Below are positions 50,404-58,861 of a stretch of 64,000 nt of DNA, in pieces. The translations under genes were made by a program, and so were the position numbers. Source of the stretch: Buttiauxella sp. A111 (GTDB lineage Bacteria; Pseudomonadota; Gammaproteobacteria; Enterobacterales; Enterobacteriaceae). Under the pieces are notes generated by a model. It was not told the origin of the DNA, searched no databases, and was given only the letters and a program-made list of their open reading frames with translations. The stretch is taken from positions 434,001-498,000 of the forward strand of contig NZ_BJFN01000003.1 in NCBI RefSeq assembly GCF_014189855.1, given 5' to 3'. The stretch's first letter is position 1. Every line of letters starts with the position of its first letter.

Positions 50404-50622
50404 ATGACAACTAAACCATTAACTAAGACCGATTATTTGATGCGCCTGCGACGCTGCCAAACAATTGATACCTTAGAACGTGTAATTGAAAAAAATAAAT
50501 ACGAATTATCAGATAATGAACTGGCGGTATTTTATTCAGCTGCTGACCATCGACTCGCTGAACTCACTATGAATAAGCTTTACGATAAAATACCACCTTC
50601 TGTATGGAAATTTATCCGCTAA
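50404..50622 (+). CDS. hha: Haemolysin-expression-modulating protein Hha
   Basis: 72-residue partner of H-NS that strengthens silencing of horizontally acquired and virulence genes. The sequence differs from E. coli Hha at only a few positions (start [11 protein letters not shown], and [10 protein letters not shown] at the end). It contains the cysteine (RRCQTIDT) that TomB acts upon. Second gene of tomB-hha. Confidence 0.97.
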   Translation: MTTKPLTKTDYLMRLRRCQTIDTLERVIEKNKYELSDNELAVFYSAADHRLAELTMNKLYDKIPPSVWKFIR

Positions 50623-50943
50623 TACTTCGTAAATGTTATTACGTTCAAGATTTAAACCGAATGCTGCTGTAGCCTTAGGACACGGATGCTATAACCCAAT
50701 TTAACTCATATTGCGGTTGACTCGCTTTATTCGCTGGATTGCGTTGTCGTGCGTGACACACGATGGTCGTCGGTACATCAGTAAGCCCAGCGGTTGCATA
50801 CGTCTGTCGCAGTTCATTCTCTGTGATTGTCGAACACACATTAACTGTGTGATTAAAATCACAAAAAGAAACAACGCTTTTATTAATCACAAGCGAATCG
50901 CTTACGGTAACGCCTGTTCTGTCTATTGATTAAAGGCATCACT
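50623..50943. other. Intergenic region between hha and maa
   Basis: No gene or terminator with a clear T-run is seen. A near-perfect CRP-type site lies at 50848-50863. The part at 50700-50820 has composition closer to coding DNA but no recognisable frame, and may be a remnant. Confidence 0.5.
50848..50863. promoter_or_regulatory. CRP-type site upstream of maa
   Basis: TGTGATTAAAATCACA has both TGTGA and TCACA half-sites with the correct 6-bp spacer. It is 80 bp upstream of the maa start, a position suited to class I or II activation. CRP control of maa is inferred from the match. Confidence 0.6.
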
Positions 50944-51510
50944 ATGAGTGAAGAAAAACGGAAAATGATTGCAGGCGAGCTTTATCGCCCTGATTGCCAA
51001 CAACTTCGTGATGACCGCATCAAAGCTCGCCACTTGATTCATCGCTTTAATCACACCGCGCCGGATGAACAGGCGGTTCGTGCAGAATTGCTGGGGCAAC
51101 TTCTCGGTCAAAGTCTTAATGCATATATTGAGCCGTCGTTTCGCTGTGATTATGGCTACAATATTTTTCTCGGCAAAAACTTCTACGCCAATTTTGACTG
51201 CGTCATTCTTGATGTTTGTCCGGTTCACATTGGCGAAAACTGCATGCTGGCGCCTGGTGTTCATATCTATACTGCAACCCATCCGCTGGATGCAGAAACA
51301 CGCAACAGTGGCGTTGAGTTTGGCAAGCCCGTCACGATTGGCGATAACGTCTGGATTGGCGGACGCGCGGTCATCAATCCCGGTGTCACCATCGGCGATA
51401 ACGTAGTGATTGGCTCAGGCTCAGTGGTCACGAAAGATATTCCAGCCAATGCTGTGGTGGCAGGAAACCCAGCGCGTGTGATTAAAATGGTTCCTGTCGT
51501 CAGCCCGTAA
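50944..51510 (+). CDS. maa: Maltose O-acetyltransferase
   Basis: 188-residue hexapeptide-repeat acetyltransferase that acetylates maltose, glucose and other sugars with acetyl-CoA. Left-handed beta-helix repeats fill the C-terminal half ([20 protein letters not shown]). The catalytic histidine lies in YTATHPLD. The ATG at 50944 gives [14 protein letters not shown]; the upstream ATT codon start is less likely. A CRP-like site is upstream. Confidence 0.94.
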   Translation: MSEEKRKMIAGELYRPDCQQLRDDRIKARHLIHRFNHTAPDEQAVRAELLGQLLGQSLNAYIEPSFRCDYGYNIFLGKNFYANFDCVILDVCPVHIGENCMLAPGVHIYTATHPLDAETRNSGVEFGKPVTIGDNVWIGGRAVINPGVTIGDNVVIGSGSVVTKDIPANAVVAGNPARVIKMVPVVSP

Positions 51511-51612
51511 CTGTTATGGTTTTTTTTGGCATAACTGTTACTTTTTTACCCTTACAGGGCTTCTTAGAATAGCTGTTCTCTGCCTGTCGTGTTTCCGTTC
51601 AGAAGGCCCATA

Positions 51613-52071
51613 ATGACCGAAATTCAGCGCCTGCTCACCGATACTATCGAGCAACTTAATACCGATGAAAAACGCGACAACCGTCCACGTTTTAGCATCA
51701 GCTTCATTCGCAAACATCCGGGCCTGTTTATCGGTATGTGGGTAGGTTGGTTTGCCACACTGTGGGTGATGCTGGAGTCGGACACCCTGGCAGGCTCGGT
51801 CTGGTTACTGGTGGTCCTGTTTGCACTACTGAATGGCTTCTTCTTTTTTGATGTGAACCCCCGCTATCGCTACGACGATATTGATGTGCTTGATTTACGC
51901 GTTTGCTACAACGGCGAGTGGTACAACACGCGCAACGTCCCATCGACGTTGATTGATAAAATCCTGCATTCCCCTGGTGTTGACGAACAACAAAAATCGC
52001 TACTGCATAAAATGGTTGCCACGAAAGGCGAACTCTCTTTTTACGATATCTTCTCACTCGAGCGTTCTTAA
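51613..52071 (+). CDS. ylaC: Inner-membrane protein YlaC
   Basis: 152 residues with two adjacent hydrophobic helices at about 36-75 ([34 protein letters not shown]) and a soluble C-terminal domain ending YDIFSLERS. It matches the E. coli YlaC family of unknown function. AGAAGG precedes the ATG at 51613; eight upstream codons are not conserved. A palindrome, AAGGGGCTTAAGCCCCTT (52091-52108), follows. Confidence 0.93.
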   Translation: MTEIQRLLTDTIEQLNTDEKRDNRPRFSISFIRKHPGLFIGMWVGWFATLWVMLESDTLAGSVWLLVVLFALLNGFFFFDVNPRYRYDDIDVLDLRVCYNGEWYNTRNVPSTLIDKILHSPGVDEQQKSLLHKMVATKGELSFYDIFSLERS

Positions 52072-52090
52072 CCTTCCCGAGTTGTATAGA

Positions 52091-52108
52091 AAGGGGCTTA
52101 AGCCCCTT
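52091..52108. terminator. Palindrome between convergent ylaC and rpmJ2
   Basis: AAGGGGC-TTAA-GCCCCTT is perfectly symmetrical and lies between the two stop codons. It lacks a long T-run, so it is at best a weak shared terminator. Confidence 0.55.
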
Positions 52109-52111
52109 GTC

Positions 52112-52252
52112 TTAACGTCGCTTCTTCCCGCCCTGCACCGCTTTAAATCGCGGATTACTTTTGCAAATCACATACAGCCGTCCTTTGCGTTTTACAATCT
52201 GGCAATCCGGATGACGCTGCTTTGCATTGCGTAATGAATTCAGAACCTGCAT
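52112..52252 (-). CDS. rpmJ2: Zinc-independent ribosomal protein L36 paralogue (type B)
   Basis: 46 residues ([20 protein letters not shown] start, [10 protein letters not shown] end). It is the YkgO-type L36 that lacks the full zinc ribbon and replaces the zinc-containing L36 when zinc is scarce. A Zur-type palindrome lies 22 bp upstream of the start. In E. coli it is paired with rpmE2 (ykgM). Here no L31 gene is next to it, so it stands alone. AAAGG precedes the ATG. Confidence 0.93.
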   Translation of the reverse strand: MQVLNSLRNAKQRHPDCQIVKRKGRLYVICKSNPRFKAVQGGKKRR

Positions 52253-52273
52253 AACCTTTGCTCTCATTTAAAT

Positions 52274-52286
52274 GTTATAACATAAC
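52274..52286. promoter_or_regulatory. Zur operator upstream of rpmJ2
   Basis: GTTAT-AAC-ATAAC within AAATGTTATAACATAACAAT matches the Zur palindrome (GAAATGTTATANTATAACATTTC type). It lies 22-34 bp upstream of rpmJ2 and predicts derepression under zinc limitation. Confidence 0.8.
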
Positions 52287-52482
52287 AATAAAATAAAGAG
52301 TGAACGGGAAAATTGCAAGCCCGTTTGCCAACAAAACCCTCCCTGGCGTCGATATCCAGATTCTGCAAATGCTTAGAACCCCAACTCGCCATAACTTAGA
52401 AGATAACAATATTGGGCGGCGAGACAGGCTTGCGGCAATGTCATTTCCACGAACACATCTTCATTCCAGAAAGGGATAAACC
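52287..52482. promoter_or_regulatory. Shared upstream region of rpmJ2 and the Cys-leader operon
   Basis: No gene is seen. Two inverted repeats stand out: AACGGG / CCCGTT around 52303-52324, and CTCGCC (52385-52390) / GGCGAG (52418-52423) enclosing an AT-rich core (ATAACTTAGAAGATAACAAT). The second is a candidate regulator site and/or -10 region for the plus-strand operon. No clear MetJ box (AGACGTCT repeats) is seen. CysB sites are too degenerate to call by eye. Confidence 0.45.
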
Positions 52483-52626
52483 ATGAATCAGCGCTGTTGT
52501 TGTCGAGGCAAATGTTGTTGTGCCAAAAAATCAGAATTCGTCTGGAAATTATTTGTCTTAAGCGGAGTTCATCATGAACCAAACAACGACCCAGGCCTTG
52601 CCAATACTCGATCTCTTAGCCCTTAA
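52483..52626 (+). CDS. 47-codon cysteine-rich leader peptide
   Basis: A short ORF starting MNQRCCCRGKCCCAKK, with six cysteines as two CCC runs all coded by TGT (52495-52503 and 52513-52521). AAGGGA lies 7 bases before the ATG, a good ribosome site. The frame runs on through SEFVWKLFVLSGVHH and ends at 52626, overlapping the first 53 bases of the oxygenase gene in a different frame. Consecutive rare-amino-acid codons ahead of a transport operon are typical of attenuation leaders: ribosomes would stall at the CCC runs when Cys-tRNA is low. A peptide function such as metal binding is the alternative. No homologue was checked. Confidence 0.75.
   Translation: MNQRCCCRGKCCCAKKSEFVWKLFVLSGVHHEPNNDPGLANTRSLSP
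52532..52570 (+). promoter_or_regulatory. Hairpin that can mask the operon Shine-Dalgarno
   Basis: GAATTC (52534-52539) can pair with GAGTTC (52565-52570), and CT (52542-52543) with AG (52561-52562), so the Shine-Dalgarno GGAG (52564-52567) of the oxygenase gene is buried. A competing hairpin, CAGA-ATTCG-TCTG (52532-52544), uses the same left arm and would free it. The left arm starts 13 bases after the second CCC run, within reach of a ribosome stalled there. No T-run follows, so control would act on translation. Stability was judged by eye only. Confidence 0.5.
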
Positions 52627-53611
52627 TGGCACCGCCACCGATAGTGCGGCATTTCTTAAACAATTACGCCATGCCGCTCGTGACATCGGTTTCTTCTACC
52701 TGATTAATCATGGTGTCAGCCCTGAGCTGCAACAGGCCGTTCAGAATGAAGCGCGACTGTTTTTCTCTTTGCCCGAAGAGGAAAAACAAAAAGTGGCGAT
52801 GATCAACTCCCCTCATTTTCGTGGTTACAACCGCGCCGCCAGCGAATTAACACGCGGCAAACCAGACTGGCGTGAACAGTTTGATATCGGCGCTGAACGC
52901 CCGGCACTTCCGATCAACGACGCGCAGCACGGTTGGCTGCGATTACAAGGCCCAAATCTGTGGCCAGAATCGTTACCGACTCTGAAACCTACCCTGTTGC
53001 AATTTCAGCGCGAAATGACCGCTGTCGCACTCAAACTACTGCGTACTTTTGCGCAGGCGTTAGAACTTCCAGCGAACAGCTTCGATAACCTGTACGGCAA
53101 TAAACCCAACGAACACATCAAGTTGATTCGCTATCCAGGCCTGCAGGCTACGGAGGGCAATCAGGGTGTCGGTGCCCATAAAGATTCAGGATTCCTGAGT
53201 TTCCTGTTGCAAGACCAACAGCAGGGTTTGCAGGTCGAAGTCTCGCCGGATAACTGGATAGATGCCGCCCCTCTGCCTGGTAGTTTTGTGGTGAATATCG
53301 GTGAATTGCTGGAGCTTGCCACCAATGGCTATTTACGGGCGACGGTACATCGGGTTATTTCCCCACCGCCGGGCCAGGAACGCCAGTCGATTGCATTTTT
53401 CCTCGGCGCTCAATTAGACGCTGTCGTCCCAGTTTATGCATTGCCGCCTGAACTCGCACAACACGCTCATGGGCCTGAAAGTGATCCTCGCAACCCGTTA
53501 CTGCGTGATGTTGGATGGAATTATCTAAAAGGTCGCCTACGTTCGCATCCCGACGTGGCGGAACGTTATTACCCGGATGTCTTGCGTAACAGCACTGAAC
53601 TCATCGCTTAA
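52574..53611 (+). CDS. Isopenicillin-N-synthase-like 2-oxoglutarate/Fe(II) oxygenase
   Basis: 345 residues. N-terminal DIOX_N-type domain (LPILDLLAL...RDIGFFYLINHGVS) and C-terminal double-stranded beta-helix with the Fe(II) triad H202, D204 (GAHKDSG) and H259 (TVHRV), plus the co-substrate pair R270/S272 (ERQSIAFF). The catalytic set is complete. The substrate is unknown. It is the first gene of an operon with a MetQ/N/I-like importer and follows the Cys-rich leader, so oxidation of an imported sulfur compound is a reasonable inference. AGCGGAG precedes the ATG. Confidence 0.88.
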   Translation: MNQTTTQALPILDLLALNGTATDSAAFLKQLRHAARDIGFFYLINHGVSPELQQAVQNEARLFFSLPEEEKQKVAMINSPHFRGYNRAASELTRGKPDWREQFDIGAERPALPINDAQHGWLRLQGPNLWPESLPTLKPTLLQFQREMTAVALKLLRTFAQALELPANSFDNLYGNKPNEHIKLIRYPGLQATEGNQGVGAHKDSGFLSFLLQDQQQGLQVEVSPDNWIDAAPLPGSFVVNIGELLELATNGYLRATVHRVISPPPGQERQSIAFFLGAQLDAVVPVYALPPELAQHAHGPESDPRNPLLRDVGWNYLKGRLRSHPDVAERYYPDVLRNSTELIA

Positions 53612-53629
53612 ACATTAAAGGAAAACACC

Positions 53630-54439
53630 ATGAAAAATGCCTCTTTTAAACTGGCAGGGATCGCGCTGTCTTTGACTCTGGCTTTCAGCGCTCACGCAGC
53701 AGAAACCTTGCGCATCGCGGCTGATGCAGTACCCCATGCAGAAATCCTCGCGTTTGTGCAAAAGCTCGATCCGAATTTAAAGCTCAAAGTAGTTGAGTTG
53801 AGTAACGGCGTAAATGCCAACGAATTGCTGGCGAACGGCGATGTCGACGCTAACTATTTCCAGCACGTCCCCTATTTGCGCGATCAGGAAAAAGCGCTGG
53901 GTAAAAAATTCACCGTCGCGGCGACCGTGCATATCGAACCGCTTGGTATCTATTCACACAAATATAAAGACCTGAAGTCGGTTCCCGAAAACGCCACCAT
54001 TGCCCTGCCGAACAACGTCACCAACTTGAGTCGCGCACTCTATCTTTTGCAGGACAAGGGGCTTATCACGCTGAAATCAGAGTTTAAAGATGCCTCAGTG
54101 AATCAAGCCACGCCACGTGATATCGCCAGCAATCCTAAGAAGCTGAAGATCGTTGAGATCGAAGCACCACAACTGCCGCGTTCGCTCGATGATGTTGATC
54201 TGGCCGTAATCAATGGCAACTACGCGCTGGAGGCTGGATTAACGCCGTCGAAGGATGCGCTGGGGCTAGAAAGTGCGACGCACAATCCGTACGCCAATAT
54301 TCTGGTCACCAATCCAAACCTGGCTAATGATCCGCGAATCAAAGAGTTGGCGAAAGATCTGCAATCACCGCAGGTTGCTGAATTTATTCGCCAGCAATTC
54401 AACGGCTCAGTGATCCCGGTCGCCACTCCGCAATCATGA
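53630..54439 (+). CDS. NlpA/MetQ-family substrate-binding protein
   Basis: 269 residues. Signal peptide with signal peptidase I site (AFSAHA, cut near residue 23). There is no lipobox cysteine, unlike lipoprotein MetQ. It has a typical NlpA-family body ([54 protein letters not shown]). It binds an amino-acid-like ligand in the periplasm. Whether that is methionine, cysteine or a derivative cannot be told from the sequence. It is 18 bases after the oxygenase gene, and its stop overlaps the ATPase start. Confidence 0.9.
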   Translation: MKNASFKLAGIALSLTLAFSAHAAETLRIAADAVPHAEILAFVQKLDPNLKLKVVELSNGVNANELLANGDVDANYFQHVPYLRDQEKALGKKFTVAATVHIEPLGIYSHKYKDLKSVPENATIALPNNVTNLSRALYLLQDKGLITLKSEFKDASVNQATPRDIASNPKKLKIVEIEAPQLPRSLDDVDLAVINGNYALEAGLTPSKDALGLESATHNPYANILVTNPNLANDPRIKELAKDLQSPQVAEFIRQQFNGSVIPVATPQS

Positions 54440-55227
54440 TTACCCTCGAGCGGCTGAGCAAAGTGTACGCCGGAGCAGGCCAACCGGCACTGGACGATAT
54501 CTCGCTAACCGTACCGGATGGCGCAATCTACGGCATTCTCGGGCGCAGTGGCGCCGGGAAAAGTACCTTGATTCGCTGCTTAAACTTACTGGAACGGCCC
54601 ACATCGGGCCGTATTCTGATGAATGGAGTGGATATCACCACGCTTGATAACCGTGAATTGCGCACTCATCGCCAGCGCACCGGCATGGTGTTCCAGCACT
54701 TCAATCTGATTCATGCACGCACTGTGGCTGACAACATTGCCGTGCCGCTGGAAATCGCCGGCCAGCGGCGTGAGGTTCGCCAGAAACGCATTGCAGAACT
54801 GCTCGAGTTAGTCGGCCTGAGCGATAAAGCGCAGGCTTTCCCCTCACAGCTTTCTGGTGGGCAAAAGCAACGCGTCGGCATCGCTCGGGCGCTTGCCGCG
54901 CACCCTGATGTCTTGCTTTGTGACGAAGCGACCAGCGCATTAGACAGCGAAACCACCGCTTCTGTGCTGGCGCTATTAATGGATATCAACCGTAAGCTGG
55001 GCGTCACGATTGTGCTGATTACTCATCAACTGGAGGTCGTGAAAGCGATTTGCGATCACGCAGCGCTACTGGAAAACGGCAGGCTAGTTGAAAGCGGTTC
55101 ATTATCTGAATTGCTGGCTACCCCCTATTCCCGTCTGCGTCAGGCATTGCTGCCTGGCGACGCCGCCGAACAAGCATTTTTACGCCGGATTGGTGTATCC
55201 GGGAGAGTGTTATGCGAAGTCGCTTAG
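54436..55227 (+). CDS. MetN-like ABC transporter ATPase without sensor domain
   Basis: 263 residues. Walker [11 protein letters not shown]-loop [10 protein letters not shown], signature [15 protein letters not shown], Walker [13 protein letters not shown] and switch VLITHQ. Classical MetN is about 343 residues, with a C-terminal NIL/ACT domain that binds methionine and shuts the transporter. This product ends soon after the nucleotide-binding domain, so that feedback is missing. It overlaps its neighbours on both sides (4 and 16 bases). Confidence 0.92.
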   Translation: MITLERLSKVYAGAGQPALDDISLTVPDGAIYGILGRSGAGKSTLIRCLNLLERPTSGRILMNGVDITTLDNRELRTHRQRTGMVFQHFNLIHARTVADNIAVPLEIAGQRREVRQKRIAELLELVGLSDKAQAFPSQLSGGQKQRVGIARALAAHPDVLLCDEATSALDSETTASVLALLMDINRKLGVTIVLITHQLEVVKAICDHAALLENGRLVESGSLSELLATPYSRLRQALLPGDAAEQAFLRRIGVSGRVLCEVA

Positions 55228-55883
55228 CATGGGAGGATTTATGGTCATTACTGCTTGATGGCACCCTCGATACACTTTACATGGTCGGGCTTGCGGCGCT
55301 GTTTACCGTGATTATCGGTTTACCGCTTGGGGTATTACTGTTTCTCACTCGTCGCGACGGAGTGCTACCCGCGCCGGTCTTTAATCAGATTATTGGCAGT
55401 GTGGTGAATGTCGGGCGTTCACTGCCGTTTATTGTGCTGTTGATTGCCTTAATCCCATTCACTCGCATTATTATTGGCACCACGTTGGGCAGTACTGCGG
55501 CGGTGGTTCCCATTACGATTGGCGCATTTCCGTTTTTTGCGCGGGTAGTGGAAAACGCATTAGATGAAGTCGACAAAGGCCGCATCGAAGCCATTTTATC
55601 GATGGGTGGCAATGTCTGGCATATCATCGGAAAAGTGTTGTTACCCGAGGCGCTACCGGCACTGCTGGCGGGGATCACGCTCACGGTAGTGATGTTGATT
55701 GGGTTTTCGTCAATGGCGGGAGTGATTGGCGGCGGTGGACTGGGGGATTTGGCGATCCGTTACGGTTACCAGCGATTTAACGATCAGGTCATGGTCGGCA
55801 CCGTGGTGATTTTAGTGGTGATGGTGCAAATAGTACAAAGTGTCGGTGACCGTTTAGTACGCCGTCTGGCACACCGACGTTAG
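55212..55883 (+). CDS. MetI-like ABC transporter permease
   Basis: 223 residues with five hydrophobic segments and the permease EAA loop ([21 protein letters not shown]). It is the MetI type by length and by motifs ([42 protein letters not shown] in part). It starts inside the ATPase gene. It completes the importer with the preceding two genes. An imperfect hairpin follows. Confidence 0.92.
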   Translation: MRSRLAWEDLWSLLLDGTLDTLYMVGLAALFTVIIGLPLGVLLFLTRRDGVLPAPVFNQIIGSVVNVGRSLPFIVLLIALIPFTRIIIGTTLGSTAAVVPITIGAFPFFARVVENALDEVDKGRIEAILSMGGNVWHIIGKVLLPEALPALLAGITLTVVMLIGFSSMAGVIGGGGLGDLAIRYGYQRFNDQVMVGTVVILVVMVQIVQSVGDRLVRRLAHRR

Positions 55884-55908
55884 CATAATCCTTTGATTTT
55901 TTTAGGGT

Positions 55909-55958
55909 GGGTAATCAATAGCGCCATTTACCTTTGGCATGTGACGCTATGTTTACCC
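55909..55958. terminator. Imperfect hairpin between the importer operon and the PTS gene
   Basis: GGGTAA (55909-55914) pairs with TTACCC (55953-55958), and ATAGCG (55918-55923) with CGCTAT (55945-55950). It lies between convergent genes and has no T-run. Confidence 0.5.
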
Positions 55959-55972
55959 TTCCTGGACCCTTA

Positions 55973-57346
55973 TCACTCAGCCTTTTCGCGCACCAACAAC
56001 GTCGTCATGGTAAACGATAATCCTAGTGCCAGCGCCACGCCCAGTAGTGCGAAGATAAAGTACGGGCCAATGTAAGCAGGCAGGCTAAAAATGCTCGATA
56101 AAATATAACCATACAAACGCACACCGAAGAAGGCGATGAATGCCGAAGCGATGGAACTTGCCACCGTTGCGGCAATAAACGCTTTTTTATAGCGAGTCAG
56201 AACGCCGAACAGCGCAGGTTCTGTAATCCCCAGCAGAGCCGAAATCGCCGCAGGCAGAACTACCGCACGCTCTTCACGTGATTTGCTCTGCTTCCAGATA
56301 GCAAAAGTGGAACCCGCAATCGCCATATTGGCCATAAACATCATTGGCATCAGCATGTCATAACCACGGTCGGTAAAGTTTTGCAGGGCGATGGGCGTCA
56401 TCGCGTGATGCATACCCGTCAAAATGGCCACCGGACGAATCGCACCGACAACCAGACCGGCAAAACTTGCTGAGACACCAAACAAACCTTCGATAAACCA
56501 CGCCAGCGCCTTGCCCAGATAAATCCCCAGCGGCCCAATCACCACCAGCGCGACCAATGCGGCGAGAAACAGGGTGAGCGTTGGGGTAAACACGGTTTTC
56601 AAAATATCTGGCATGACTTTATCCACCCAGCGATGGATGTAACTCAGTGCCAGAACCGAGAAAATAACCGGGATAACGCTTGAAGCGTAGTTAAATACCG
56701 AAACAGGCACGACGTTCAGGAAATAGAACGCATCGACGGCATTAGGTGAATGGGTTGCCAGCGCCTTCGCCGCTTCAATCAGCGACGGGTACATCAAACA
56801 TGCAGCAACCGCAGCAGCCAGATACTCATTGGTTTTGAAGATACGCGCGGCAGAAATCGCCAGGAAAAATGGCAAAAAGTAGAACACACCGCTCGCAATC
56901 AAATCTATTACGATCACGGTGTCGCTTTTCGCTGAAACCATTTTCAGTGCGATCAGCCCCGCCAGCAGGCCTTTAATCATCCCGGCCCCCGCAATCGCGG
57001 GAACAATCGGACCAAACACACCTGACACCGTATCCATAAACATTGATACCAGGCTCTTACGTGCTTTCTTTTGCTGGGTTGACGCGGTTTGTCCAGGGGC
57101 GGAACCGAGCACTTGAGTCAATTGCTCGTACCAACTGTTTACCTGCGGGCCAATAATAATCTGGAATTGATCGCTCTGAATTTGCGCCCCTAAAACACCA
57201 GGGATTTTTTTAATCTCAGACTGATCAATTTTATTTTCGTCAATCAAAGAGAAGCGCAAGCGCGTCATACAGTGCCAGGCTTTACTAATATTATCTGCAC
57301 CACCTATCAGGTGGATAATATTATTAATGGCATCACGAGTCCCCAT
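55973..57346 (-). CDS. PTS transporter EIIBC, glucose/beta-glucoside superfamily
   Basis: 457 residues. The EIIB domain (1-80) has the phosphorylated cysteine C26 in HCMTRLRF. The EIIC domain (about 100-450) has around ten membrane segments and the GITEP motif (LLGITEPALFGVLTRYKK). There is no EIIA domain, so it would depend on a general EIIA such as Crr. The sugar is unknown. The divergent sugar-acid dehydratase gene and the GntR/UTRA gene suggest a common sugar or sugar-acid pathway. Confidence 0.9.
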   Translation of the reverse strand: MGTRDAINNIIHLIGGADNISKAWHCMTRLRFSLIDENKIDQSEIKKIPGVLGAQIQSDQFQIIIGPQVNSWYEQLTQVLGSAPGQTASTQQKKARKSLVSMFMDTVSGVFGPIVPAIAGAGMIKGLLAGLIALKMVSAKSDTVIVIDLIASGVFYFLPFFLAISAARIFKTNEYLAAAVAACLMYPSLIEAAKALATHSPNAVDAFYFLNVVPVSVFNYASSVIPVIFSVLALSYIHRWVDKVMPDILKTVFTPTLTLFLAALVALVVIGPLGIYLGKALAWFIEGLFGVSASFAGLVVGAIRPVAILTGMHHAMTPIALQNFTDRGYDMLMPMMFMANMAIAGSTFAIWKQSKSREERAVVLPAAISALLGITEPALFGVLTRYKKAFIAATVASSIASAFIAFFGVRLYGYILSSIFSLPAYIGPYFIFALLGVALALGLSFTMTTLLVREKAE

Positions 57347-57661
57347 CTGTCACTCCCGAAAAAATTGCTTATTGTTATGTGTTGAATGCCAATGATGGTA
57401 GGGAATCACAAACACAAAAACAAACCAATAAAACTTGAACAACATCACAATTAGCCAATACAAAGGCGCTTAAACCACCAAAAGACGATAATTGGTATGG
57501 TTTTTACGTGCATCACGCCTCTTTTCCTGACCAATAAAAATATGCAAAAAAAACATTTACCCGCACACAAAAATAAGGTGATAGTAAATAACAGAAGCCG
57601 ACATTGAATAAGTCACCACCCATGAACTGCCCTAAATAATTCCAGGGTGTGGAGTAATTTT
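57347..57661. promoter_or_regulatory. Divergent promoter region with repeated CCAATA boxes
   Basis: No gene is seen in these 315 bases. Similar boxes recur: ACCAATAAAA (57424-57433), GCCAATACAAA (57454-57464), inverted ATTGGTATGG (57491-57500) and ACCAATAAAA (57530-57539). They are candidate operators for the nearby GntR/UTRA regulator, or UP-like AT-rich boxes. Both flanking genes start from this region. Confidence 0.45.
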
Positions 57662-58861
57662 GTGAAACCAACCATTATTGAAAATATCGAATGTTTCATC
57701 ACCCGTCCTGACCGCCACAACCTGGTCACGGTGCGCGTCACCACCGATAAAGGCGTGATTGGCCACGGTTGTGCCACTTTCCAGCAGCGCCCTTTGGCCG
57801 TCAAAGCGATGGTCGACGAATACCTCAAACCGTTACTTCTCGGGCGTGATGCCAACAACATTGAAGACTTGTGGCAAATGATGACGGTCAACGCCTACTG
57901 GCGCAACGGCCCGGTTATCAACAACGCGATTGCCGGTGTTGACATGGCGCTTTGGGATATTAAAGGCCAACTGGCAGATATGCCGCTGTATCAACTTCTG
58001 GGAGGGAAATCGAAAGACGCTATCGCCGCTTACAGCCACGCCGCCAGTGAAACGCTGGAAGGATTATTCCTCGAAGTCGACAAACTGCTGGCGCAAGGGT
58101 ATCGCTATATTCGCTGTCAGTTAGGTTTTTACGGCGGTACGCCACAAGGACTGCATGCCACGAAATCGCCAACCCCTGGAGCGTATTATTGCCAGGATGA
58201 ATACATGGCGAATACCGTGGCGATGTTCAAAGCGCTACGCGAGAAGTACGGCAACCAGTTCCATATTCTGCATGATGTGCATGAACGTTTATTCCCACAG
58301 CAGGCGGTACAACTGGCAAAAGCACTCGAACCATACCAACCCTGGTTTATCGAAGATATTCTGCCGCCACAACACAGTGCATGGTTAGAACAAATCCGCG
58401 CGCACTCCAGCATTCCACTGGCAATGGGTGAACTGTTTAATAACCCGGCTGAATGGCATGATCTCATTGTGAATCGGCGCATCGATTTTATCCGCTGCCA
58501 CGTTTCGCAAATCGGCGGGATAACGCCTGCGCTAAAACTCGCCATTCTTTGCCAGGCATTTGGAGTGCGTCTGGCCTGGCATGGCCCCGGAGATATGACA
58601 CCGATTGGCGTGGCGGTGAATACGCATTTAAATATTCATCTGCACAATGCGGCGATTCAGGAATTTATCCCGAATCAACCGAATACCGAATCGGTGTTCC
58701 CCGGCGCGCCAGTCGCTGAGCAAGGATATATCTATCCTATTGAAAAACCTGGTATTGGCGTGAGCTTCGACCAACAAAAAGCAGAGGCCTTCCCCGTGGA
58801 GTATCGCCCACATGAGTGGACGCAGAGCCGCTTACCCAACGGGGCCATTCATACTCCCTGA
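57662..58861 (+). CDS. Mannonate-dehydratase-like enolase-superfamily enzyme (RspA/ManD family)
   Basis: 399 residues. The N-terminal capping domain and the TIM barrel carry the subgroup's metal ligands D205 (HDVHER), E231 (FIEDILPP) and E257 (MGELFN), the base H207, and H307/D311 (WHGPGDM). ManD-type enzymes dehydrate D-mannonate or D-gluconate to 2-keto-3-deoxygluconate, but many members are slow or have other roles, so substrate and activity are open. GGAG sits 7 bases before the GTG at 57662; an in-frame GTG five codons upstream is less likely. It overlaps the convergent regulator gene by 13 bases. Confidence 0.88.
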   Translation: MKPTIIENIECFITRPDRHNLVTVRVTTDKGVIGHGCATFQQRPLAVKAMVDEYLKPLLLGRDANNIEDLWQMMTVNAYWRNGPVINNAIAGVDMALWDIKGQLADMPLYQLLGGKSKDAIAAYSHAASETLEGLFLEVDKLLAQGYRYIRCQLGFYGGTPQGLHATKSPTPGAYYCQDEYMANTVAMFKALREKYGNQFHILHDVHERLFPQQAVQLAKALEPYQPWFIEDILPPQHSAWLEQIRAHSSIPLAMGELFNNPAEWHDLIVNRRIDFIRCHVSQIGGITPALKLAILCQAFGVRLAWHGPGDMTPIGVAVNTHLNIHLHNAAIQEFIPNQPNTESVFPGAPVAEQGYIYPIEKPGIGVSFDQQKAEAFPVEYRPHEWTQSRLPNGAIHTP

